This document shows positions 12,201 through 24,200 of a stretch of 64,000 nt of DNA, piece after piece; within the stretch, counting starts at the first letter, position 1, and each line of letters begins with the position of its first letter. This DNA is from Cordylochernes scorpioides (Eukaryota; Arthropoda; Arachnida; Pseudoscorpiones; Chernetidae). The position numbers were made by a program, and so were the translations under genes. Under the pieces are notes generated by a model, which did not search any database, was not told the origin of the DNA, and saw only the letters and a program-made list of their open reading frames with translations. Where the stretch lies: NCBI GenBank assembly GCA_030710605.1, contig CP092864.1, forward strand, positions 143,675,361 to 143,739,360, given 5' to 3'.

Positions 12201-15200
12201 AATTATTGGATAAATTTATATTACAGTAGAACCTCCCTTTAACAGACACCCCGCTAGTGGACACCTCTCCACATAGGACAGTTTTCATTTACAAAATCAC
12301 CATTTTTACAATTTAGCAACTCTCCAGTAAGAGGACATATCTCCCTAAAGGACACTTTAGCTCTGCAATTAGGTGTCCTATACAGGGAGTTTATACAGAT
12401 ATCTTGTTTACACACTTGATAACAGTACTATTTAAGAACATGCTGTGATATTTTTCCTCATTTATTCTTTTCTCTGATGATGGTAACAATGCTGTTACCG
12501 TCACACACTATTTATTTATTTGGATTAGGTCTTATTTTCTTGTTTTTTTTTGCTTATCCCTAGTACACGTGGTACAGGCCATGATAATCATGGTGTGTAG
12601 AATTAGGCGACTGCTTTCACTGTAAGTGCACCACATGTCTACACATGTGAAAAGCAGTTCGACTTTGCACTTACAAATGTGCCAGAGCCCCGTTTGGTTA
12701 CTTGCGCTCGCTGGTGGGGTTGGACTTTTGCAAGAATCGGGGGCCATTGGAGCATTTTTTTTTTAAACATGAAAAAGTGCCCAATGCGGGAATCGAACCC
12801 GGGTCGTAGCGGTCGAAAACCAACGGTTTAGACCATCCTTCCACTTTTCTTGTAAACTCTGTTGTTGTTGTTTCTTATCCCCTTGTGTAAAGATTACACG
12901 AATTCCATGAGTTCATGCTCCTCGAGCTGTTTTATGATGAGCAGCGGCCTCTCCCAAAGGTCCTGTTTAGTGCATCTAATGCAAGCCAAAATATGTTCTG
13001 GAGCTGCAGGTGACAAGCTACATTTTGGGCAAGTGGGGTAGATTTTGTTATTATTTTCTATCTTCAATGGCTTGAGATGGCCTGTTCTAAATCTTGTTAG
13101 TGTTGTTTGATGCTGTCTATTTCTGATGTTCAGAGCTCCTCCTGGGTTCACCCCACTGTACCAACTGTGCTTAGGTGGGATCCTCCAGTTCTTGTTTATT
13201 TTTGTTTTGGCTACTGTTTCTATTTCTTTAAAAGTAAGTTTATTTTTCTGTGGCAAGGGTTCTTTTGTGCCTTTTTTTGCTAGCACATCAGCAGCTTCAT
13301 TGCCTTCAATTCCAACATGTGAGGGTATCCATTGAAGGTGAATTTTTGAGGTTTTTGAGAGTTTTTGGAGATAGCCAATTATGTTCCTGCTTACTTTGTC
13401 TCCAAGTTCCCCTGTGTGACTCAAGTGTTGTATGGCACTTCTGCTATCAGTAAGAATCCAGATATCTTGATAATTAGTATTTCTGATGGATTTTAAGGCT
13501 TCATAGATGGCTATAAGTTCTGATCTGAAGACTGAGCAAAAATCTGGGTTTCTTCTGTACATTTTCTCAATGCCATTTGTGGTTTTGATGAGACAGCCAC
13601 TGCCAGTGTGTCCTAGCTCGTCTCTGCTACCATCGGTATAAATAGTTATTGCATTTTTAGGAATGTTATTAATTATTTCTAATGATAATTATTTTAAGTA
13701 TTCTGGATTTTGGCATTGTTTGTTGGTGGGTTCATTTAAAGTGGCATTAAAAATAACATTTTGTAGTGGTTCGCATGGAGAAATTTTTTCTGCTAAATAA
13801 TTTTTTTTCTACTTTATATTTTAAAAATCCATTTCTTTTGGCCAGGTGGAGAGGGCCTTCTTTTTTGAGTCTTAGATTGGATTCCCAATTAAGTATGTAA
13901 TTGGAAGTTCTGTGTTTGTTTCCTCTGGTGTTGTTTGTTAAATCTTGTGTCATTAAAGTCTTCTCTTCCCCCATTTCCTCTGAGATACCATTGAAGCAGG
14001 AATGTGTGTTCTGGTGTGCAGGCATACAAGAATTTTGCCAACAGGGTCCAAGTGGTGAGCACCAAACTTCAGCCAAAGCTGGCTAGGAGTCCTGTCCCAT
14101 CTCCGCCCACTACAGATGCCCCCTCACCCACCAATTCTGACGAGGGCCCCCTGCTCCCCCTGGCTGAGGTCCCTCCAGGTAACCTTGTTGATACCACTGC
14201 ACAGTCCTTCCTTAAGTTGAACAAAGAGGGGGTTCTCCTTGGAAATTTTAACTTGTCTGTAGAACAAAGTTAAAAATTATACCGCAAATGTTTCTTTTGA
14301 ACGAAAAATCTAAATTTATTTTAAGGAGAAATAACGACTATTTCTATCCTTAGGGATGAAGTATGAAAGGATGAATTGTGAAGAGTAATGATAAATGGAA
14401 AAATAAAGTGTCCATTTATCATTACTCTTCCTGATTCATCCTAAGGTTAGAAATAGTCGTTATTTCTCCTTAAATTTTGATTTTTCGTTCAAAAGAAACA
14501 TTTGCGGTGTAATTTTCAAACTGCGTTCTACAATCATAAGCCACATTATATTGTATTATAAATTTAACTTGTCTATTAAAAAAAGGTACTTAAAAAAAAA
14601 AAAAAAAACATTAGAACCTCCCTTTAGTGGACAACCCGCTAGGAGACACCTCTCCACAAAGGACAGTTTTCATTTGCAAAATTATAATTTTTATTATTTA
14701 GCAACTCTCCGGTAAGAGGACACCTCTCCCTAAAGGACACTTTGGCTCTACAATTAGGTGTCCTTTATAGAGAGGTCCTACTGTAATAGTTTTTTTTTCT
14801 TTCAAATTATTCCCCTAGTAGATGTGGTGCAGGCCATGATAATCATAGTGGAAAGAAGTTGGAGACTGCTTTTACTGTAAGTGCACCATATGCCTACACA
14901 TGAAAAGTACAAAATAATAGTAATACAATTATGTAGAGTTTTTTTAGGTTAATTTTAAGATTATTAATATAATAAAGGGATTTAAGGATAATAAGAATTT
15001 AGTAATGTAGTAGTTTTTTTTTTTTGCTTATCCCTAGTACATGTGGTACATGCCATGATAATCATGGTGGGTAGTCAGCGACTGCTTTTTACTATAAGCG
15101 CACCACATGTCTACACATGTGAAAAGCAGTTCGACTTTGCACTTACAAATGCCAGAGCCCGTTTGGTTACTTGCACTTGCTGGTGGGGTTGGACTTTTGC

Positions 15201-18200
15201 AAAAATCGGGGGCCATTGGAGCATTTTTTTTTTAAACAGAAAAAAGTGTCCAATGCGGGAATCGAACCCGGGTCCTTAGTGGTCGAAAACCAAACGGTTT
15301 AACCAGCCTTCCACCGACCCCCTAGTAATGTAGTAGTTCTTTAATACAGTAGAACCTCTCTATAAAGGACACCTATTTGCAGAGCCAAAGTGACCTTTAG
15401 AGAGAGGTGTCCTCTTACCAGAGAGTTGCTAAATAGTAAAAATGGTAATTTTGCAAATGAAAACTGTCCTTTGTAGAGAGGTGTTCACTAAAAGGAGATT
15501 ATACGAGGGGTGTTCCATAAGTCGGTGGCCCGACATAAAGGTGGCGTGACCGTAGCCAACCAATAGGAGGGCGCCATTCCAAAAAAAAAAGCAAACGGTG
15601 ACAGAGATGAAAACTGATGACTGATTGATTAGGAGATGAGGAATGACGCTCGTAACTGTATATAGAATAATCCAAATTGTACCTTATCAAGAGAGTAAGC
15701 AGTAGTCAAAATCCCCCTGGATACAGGCATGCAACCTGACCTGATCAACTGAGAACCTGTGTCAAAAAAGGTGGTGGACATTTAGACTGTAGCCCTACTT
15801 TTATTGTTCCTTGGTGGAGTTGAGGGGTTTCACTGCCTTCTTCTTTCTTATCTCCACTCAATCATATTAGGGTATCAACTTGTGACCCTTGTTGGTGTCT
15901 GTTTGACAGCCATCATGACTGGGTGAAGTAGAATGCGTCTGCCTTTGTCATCACTGGGAGCACTACTCAGTGGCAGGCCGACTTAGCTCCAAAATAAATG
16001 GCTGCCTCTGACATGAGGAACAGAGGCCATGTGCAGTTGCTCCTAACATGTAGTACAAACGCTGCTCATCCTGTATCCATGGATCAGGAGCCCTTATACG
16101 GTACTATCAGCCGGGCCAGCTGAACCCAGGTTTTTTAGTGAGCTTGTTACTGCTTCCCCTCCTCCTTTTTCATCCGGGCTTGGGACCGGCAAAGGTGGAG
16201 TTGAACTCATTTTTAAAAGTGACAAATTTATTTTTAAAAGTGACGAATTCACTCTTAAAATGCTTTAAATTTGCATTAAAGAGTATTGCTAAAAATTATA
16301 GCCTATAAGTCGATATAATGGACACTTAAGATATTAATAGCTCGTGGAGCATGAACTCATGGAATTCGTGTAATCTTTACACAAGGGAATAAGAAACAAC
16401 AGCAAGATATTAGTGTTGTGTAGAAATGTAAACTTGCAAAGCAAGGAGAGAACTACTGTACTGTAGAAAATCCATGTAATGAAGACGATAAGTTAGCCGT
16501 AAACTCATCAGCAATTCCCCTTAACCAGGGGGCCACTTCTGGCAGATCCCTGTTGACATTTGATTTGGCAAAGGTGGTTGTTGGAAGTAGATTGGTTGTT
16601 CAGGGAGGTATAAGGCACAATTTGGATTATACTATATACAGTTATCAGCGGCATGTGTTCTTAATTCTGTCACCGTTTGCTTTTGGTTCAGTGGTAGAAT
16701 GCTCGCCTGCCACGCGGGTTCGATTCCCGGCCGATGCATTTTTTTTTTACAATTTTTAAAACTCATTTATATTATTAAAATATATGTGCTTTTCCTGTCT
16801 ATGTATAAAGGAGATTATATATAAGAGATTATAAAAACAAGCTAATAAGACCAAATCCAATGATAAGGTACAATTTGGATTATTAATATATACAGTTATC
16901 AGCATAATGCACAATTCTTTCTTAATTCTGTCACCGTTTGCTTTTGGTTCAGTGGTAGAATGCTCGCCTGCCACGCGGGCGCCCCGGGTTCGATTCCCGG
17001 CCGATGCATTTTTTTTTTTACAATTTTGAAAACTCATTTATATATTATACAAGAATGACATCCACGGCGCCAATTTATAATTGTAACGAATAGTATTTGA
17101 ATAAAAGCATTTAATCGGGTAAACCCCGGGCGTTGCCCGGGTCATTCGGCTAGTAGATTATAAACACAAGGTAATAAGACCAAATAAATAGTGTGTGACA
17201 TTTCGGTAACAGCGTTTATTTATTTGGACCTTGTGTGTATATATGGAGTTAGTTGTGAGGTACTGTGCCATATCCAACAGCTGGGTGTCCAGGTGCTTCT
17301 CTGGTGGAGGAGGAAGAAGAGCTTGAAGGTGGAGCCTTGCTGCTTTCTAAAGTCGAGGGGGTCGGGGACCAGCCCCCTTCTCCAGGAGCTGTTCCCTCCC
17401 CTGAAGGTTCTCCCATAGGGTTCTCTCCAAAGAAGGGCAATTCTCCCATCCCAGGTATGTTCTCTCTTCTTTTGTTTTTACTTATCCCTAGTACACATGG
17501 TACAGGCCATGGTAATCATGGTGGGTAGAAGTAGACGACTGCTTTTACTGCAAGTGCACCACATGTCTACACATGTGAATAGCAGTTCGACTTTGTACTT
17601 GCAAATGTGCCAGATCCCCATTTAGTTACCTACACTCACTGGTACGATTGAACTTTTGCAAAAATTGGGGGCCATTGGAGCATTTTTTGTTTTTAAATCA
17701 GAAAGAGCCCCTTGCTCCAGTGAATGAAGGGCCTGTGGATGTGGTTAAACGTAATTGGTATTTTGGCTTGCATTAGATGCACTAAACAGGACCTTTGGGA
17801 GAGGCCGCTGCTTATCATAAAACAGCTCGAGGAGCATGAACTCATGGAATTCGTGCAATCTTTACACAAGGGGATAAGAAACAACAACAACAACAAATGT
17901 AATTGGAGGCTAGGATTGGTATAAAGTTGATCCAAATGTTGGCATCTTGTAGAGCAATCTTGGCACATGCAAGAGCTCTATATAGGATGTCAATGGAGGC
18001 TTTATGTAAGTTCATTTTTAGACCCACTTCTGTAAATAATGTGTTTAAAGCATGAGTAAGTTGCCTGAATGTAAACGCTGGATACTTGGTTTCCCCATTT
18101 CCGAGTGTATTTTAACATTTTACACAGTAAAATTATAGTAAAAGCAGTTGCCAACTTCTACCCATCATGATTATTATGGCTGTTGGATCCTGTGATATAA

Positions 18201-21200
18201 TTTTGGAAGTCGGATTTTTCTTTAAATTAAATTTTGTATTAAGCAATTTTTTAATTTTTATTCTTATATGTAAATAATTGTAAATCCTTTAAAATTTCAA
18301 TTTTTGTATATTGTTGATGATTCAGTAAGATATGTAAATTTCTATCAGGAATAGAAAAAGACTCAATTTAGATAACTAATGTTGTAGCTACTCCTAACTC
18401 TAAAACTCAAATAAATCAAATAATTCAAGACAAGTGGTAAAATGCTTCTTTATATCATTTACTGAACATTCAAGCCATAACAGTATGGTCCCTCGAGCCG
18501 GATTCTTTAAAAAATTAAGGTAAGCCATTTGAAAACTTAAAATTATTAAAATAAAGTCATGCCTAAATCAGAAGTTAAAATTCGGCATAAATTCAACTTT
18601 ATTATTCAGGAAATAAAGGATCTGGAATCAAGGAATAAATCTATTTTAGAATCCAAAAATATACATAGATTAAAGCTATTCCAACAAGAAGTTAATGAAA
18701 GGAAAATTAGCCTAAATCAAATTGTCAACACATTATTAGAATCAGAGTTAGATGAGACACAATATGAGGATTATTCAAAAGCCGAAGATAATATTGACGT
18801 GACAACGTCTTAAATTAGGTTGCGGCTGGGAGTCACTTATGAAAAAGTGTAACGCCCGGTAACGTTACGATGAGTCATCGAACGAGAGTGCTGCGCGCGC
18901 AGCGCTAGAGAATTAGGCGCATTGAATCGGCGCATGCTTGTCTCTGTCTTTGTCTTTCTCGAACGTTCTTGGCGTTGGAAAAACAAGAAAGCGTCATAAT
19001 ACAAGTTCACACGTGTGGTTAAAGTATCGTCAGCTGTGTCTGTAGTGAAAATGTGGAGTGCTTAGATTCGTCATTTACAACAACTACAACAATAAAGGTA
19101 AATAATTGTACACTGATATTTCATTATCGTAAACTATGATTGATTGATTAATTGTTAGATTGACACAAAAGTTGAGAAACTGAGTTTATAGGTTATGTCA
19201 TACTATTGATAAATGTTGATAGTGTTAAGTAAATTATTAGTTTAAAATTAATTAATTAATTAATTATTATTTTACAAATTTTAAATAGTTTCAAATTTAT
19301 TTAGCAAAAATTTGAACCTTCGATCTGAATAAATGTTTTGAATTTCGAATTGATTCTTTAAAATTACAAATATTAAGAAAAAGTGGCAGATATAAGAAAA
19401 CTTTATTTAAACTGTGTTGAGCAAGAATTTTAACATCTAATTTAAGTAAATGTTTTAATTTTCAACTTCATCATTTACAATTACAAATTTTATTTAATTT
19501 CAAATTTATTTAGCAAAAATTTGAACCTTCGATCTGAATAAGTGTTTTGATTTTCAAATACCAACGCGGCTGGTGGAGTGGCGATCTATCGTAAATTATC
19601 ATCGACATCTACGGCGGAAGTGTTCCAAGTTGCGATTACAGACGTAACTCGTGTCATTAAAACCAAGGGTGACATGTGCATGACTGAAGTTACTTGCTTC
19701 GCCGCTAATACTAGCTTCAAGTTTATACTCGGTGCTGTATATATTCATCCAGGAGCTAGTATGCAGGATATTGGAATGTTACTATGGCAAGGACTCGGTC
19801 CGTACATTCACAACAGCCAGTACGTGCCACCGTTCGTGCAAGTTGATTCTAGTATACCGATTCTTCTGTGTGGTGATTTTAACAAAAACGTAAAGCCTGA
19901 CAACTCGTTTCTTAAATTCATGAAAAATACGTATAATCTTGATTGCGTATCAAACGTTTCTAAGTCAACTACGTTAAAAGGAACAACTATCGACTTGACT
20001 TTCGCAAGACACATTACAGCAGAAACATTCCTTTCATTTCATATTTCTCCTATCATCGTCCTATCCTCAACAAAATCACTCAAATAGGAATTAGTTAAGT
20101 TTAAGTTTACATGTACAATGTTTCAGTAAACAAAATATATTTCTATAGTTAAAATTTGTGCAATTCTTATTTTCATTCAATTCCTTGTTCCTATTGTGCA
20201 ATTTAATTATATTCATATCAATAAATATTCTACCGTTGTCACGTAAAATCTTCGCCTGTAAAACCGACTTTACAGGCAACCATTGTTTTTTTTTTAATAT
20301 GTTGGTGTCTATTGAAGAAGCTTTATCTTTGATTGAAACCAAAGAAAATACTCATAGTGCCCGAATCAACTGCCCGAATCCAATGTCAATTTACCTAAGA
20401 TAAATTTACCCATTTCAATGGTGATTCAGCCAATTGGCTTAGTTTTAGAGAAATATTTAACTCCACCATTAATTCAAATCAAACACTAACTGAAATACAA
20501 AAATTTCAATATCTAAATGCATCAGTTAAGGGTCCTGCGGAAAAGTTGATTCGGGGTTTTCCCATTTCTGACAGAAACTACCAGCAAGCATGGGATACCT
20601 TATGCAATAGATTTAATAACAGAAGAGAATTGGCTTTTTCACAAATCAACAAAATATTCTCCATAAGGCCATTAAAATCTATTTCAACTGGTTCTCTCTA
20701 TGAAATCCTTGATGTTTGCAATGAAGGCATTAGAAATCTCTCAGTGCTAGGACTTGAGAAAAACACATTAACAGATCTAATCCTGATCAATTTTTTTGAA
20801 AAAAGAATTGGTGAAGCCCCCTCAGGAAAGAATGGGAATTAACCCTTCAAAATGAAGAATATCCAACATTTGAAAACTTTGTGAATTTTTTAGAAAAACA
20901 TGCTAGAAGCCTGCAAGGTATGAGAATTCCTTTGTTCCAGGAACAAAAAACCTCTAGCAAAAATATGATGGCTCACGGCCTTTATGTCAACAAAGGTCAA
21001 AATTGTATTTTATGTCATCAAATTCATAAACTAAATGACTGCCATAGATTCATAAATCTTCCCTTGCCAAAAAATGGGAATTAGTTAAAAAACATAAACT
21101 TTGTCAAAATTGCCTTAGAGCAAATCATGAGATATCCAAATGTCTCATCACATCAAGATGTAAAAACTGCAAGCAGAACCATCATACTCTTCTGCATGAA

Positions 21201-24200
21201 TACAACTCTGAACCATCCATTCCACAACCAACAACCTCTCAAGAGATGTTGATTTCAACAAATACCATCTGTAATGTGATGCCTTTGGAAACGGAAACAA
21301 ATATTCTACTGTCAACAGCCCTTATTAAAGTCAAGGCGAAGGATGGCTCATTTGTGCTATGTAGAGCATTAGTGGACAATGGGTCCCAAATATGCCTAAT
21401 TTCAGAACAATGTTGCCACAAGTTGGGACTTGAAAAAATGAAAAATCCTTATACACTAAAAGGTGTAGGTGACATTGTTGTCAACAGGACAACATCGCAG
21501 GTTGAAATAGAGTTCACCCCACATCATAATGATCAATTATTTTCTGCCAGAGCATTTGTGGTTGGGAGGGTAACTGCAGACCTTCCAAACTTCCAAATTC
21601 AGTCAGCAGACTTTCCTCATTTAGAAAATTTGCTCTTGGCAGACCCAGAATTCTATGTCACCAAGCCCATAGACCTAATTTTGGGTGCAGATACCTTTGT
21701 AGAAATCATTCTAGGTCATAAAACAGATTTAAAGCACCATCCTATAGCACTTAATACCAAGTTAGGTTGGCTTGTTTCTGGGAGAATCCATTCAACTATT
21801 AAGTCGAATACTTCGGTAATCAATCACTGTACCACTGAACTTGATTCCAGCATAAGAAAATTCTGGGAACTTGAAGATGTCCCAATTTCTAAGGCCCAGT
21901 TGGGTACAAAGAATGCCTGTGAGAAGAGGAAAACTTCATGGGATGAACCAATTGAATCAGATATAAAGTCAAATTGGAATAAATTCCAAACTCAACTATC
22001 GTGCCTAAAGGAAATCAAAATACCAAGATACCTGAACAGCTCATCTGAAATAGAAGAATTACAACTACATGGATTTTGTGATGCATCCCTTAATGCTTAT
22101 TCAGCAGTTTTTTACTTGAAAACTAGATTCAAAAATCAAAAGATCAAAATTATTCTGATAACCTCAAAAACTAAGGTTGCACCATTAAAGACCATTACAA
22201 TTCCAAGACTTGAACTAAGTGCAGCATTGCTTTTGGCTCAACTGAATCAAGTCATTCTTGAATCATTTCCTTTTCAACCTGACAAAACCTTTTTGTGGAC
22301 TGATTCACAAATCTGCATAGATTGGATAAGATCAGATGCCAGCAGATGGAAAGCCTTTGTTTCGAACAGAGTGTCGTCAATTCAAAATTTGACTCAAATC
22401 ACTGATTGGTTCCATGTATCCAGTCAAGATAATCCAGCTGATTGCGCATCCAGAGGAATCTGGCCTCAAGACTTGGTCAATCATAGAATTTGGTGACGGG
22501 GTCCTATTTGGCTTCAAGAAAATAATGTTCGATATATTCCTTCTTCACCAACCCAAGTAAACCTCAATATCATTCAAGAAGAAGTCGGTGAAGGTCAAGT
22601 GTTGGATCAAACAACCTTAATTCAAAATTCAGAAACTATGTTAAATCTAGAATTCATTGAAAGGTATTCCACAATGAGACCAAATTGATCCGAATAACAG
22701 CTTGGTGTTGGAGATTCTACTACAATTGTCTCCTCTTTGATCCAATTCGTCAGAAAGGACCTTTGACAACAAGAGAATTAACAAAGGCAATTCAAGTCTT
22801 AGTCAAATCAATCCAGCAAGTTGAATTCTGCACGGAAATAAAATTACTGAAGTCAAACAAGCAACTACCTCTGTCCAACAAGCTAACTTCTCTAAATCCC
22901 TTTTTAGACACTCAAGGACTTCTAAGAGTTGGAGGTAGACTCAAGTATTCCTATTTAAATGAAAATCAAAAATTCCCTCTCTTACTACCGAAGAATCACC
23001 ACATCACCAATCTTATAATCGATGATATTCACAGGAAATACCTACATGCAGGACCTCAACTTGTATTGTCAATACTCAGAAAAAATTATTGGATTTTGGG
23101 AGCAAGAGATGCAGTCAAAAAAATCATTAAAAAATGTCTGATTTGTTTAAAATTTAAATCTACTACCATTCATCAAATCATGGGAAATCTACCTCCGGAA
23201 AGAATCATCCCATCAAGGCCATTCTCAAAGACTGGCATTGATCTTACAGGACCATTCTTAATAAAGAGAAGCCTGGGCAGATCTAAAACAATAAGCAAAT
23301 CTTACATTGTACTATTCATTTGCTTTACTACTAAGGCCATTCATTTAGAATTGACAACAAGTTTATCAACTGATTCATTCATGGCCTCGTTGAGAAGATT
23401 CATGGCCAGAAGAGGGAAGCCCTCTGACATTTACTCAGATAATGCTACCAATTTTAAAGGAGCATCCAATTTTTTCCGCACTCAGTTTCAATTATTGAAC
23501 TCTCAATCAGTGCAAAGATTGGTTACAGAGGAATTAATCACTTGGCATTTCATCCCCCCAGGTGGACCTCACCTTGGTGGCCTTTGGGAAGCCGGAATCA
23601 AAAGTGTGAAATGACACTTGGTCCGAACCTTTAAATCAACAACCCTGAATTATGAAGAAATGAACACTTTGATTATTCAGATAGAATCTTGCCTAAATTC
23701 AAGACCACTGGCCCCTCTAAGTAGTGATCCCAATGATTATGAGGCCTTGACACCAGCTCATTTCTTAATAGGATCTTCGTTTTCAGAAATTCCAACCTCA
23801 AACTCTGAAGTCTTAAACTTACAAACAAGATGGAAGCTGATTCAAAAACTAAAAAACTCATTCTGGTCAAGATGGTCCAAGGAATATCTGAGCAACCTCC
23901 AAGGCCGTGGTAAATGGCGAATCAAACAAGACAATATCCAAATAGGTCAACTAGTTTACCTCAAAGAGGCTCAAATATCTCCACTTCACTGGCCTTTGGC
24001 TAGGATTCAGGAGATATTTCCAGGAGAGGACAAGAATGTCAGGGTAGTCCAGATAAAGACTTCAAAAGGAGTCTTCAAGAGACCCATTACAAAGCTTATT
24101 CCATTACCTTTCAAACAATGAAAATTGTAATCTTAGCTACATAGTCGGAATCAATTAGTCCAGCATCTATACTATTGGAACTCTTTTTTTTATTTTTATT

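Noticed and set aside
16938..17008. Functional tRNA-Gly gene
   Set aside because: The 5' acceptor strand cannot pair with the 3' strand and the sequence is part of a duplicated module.
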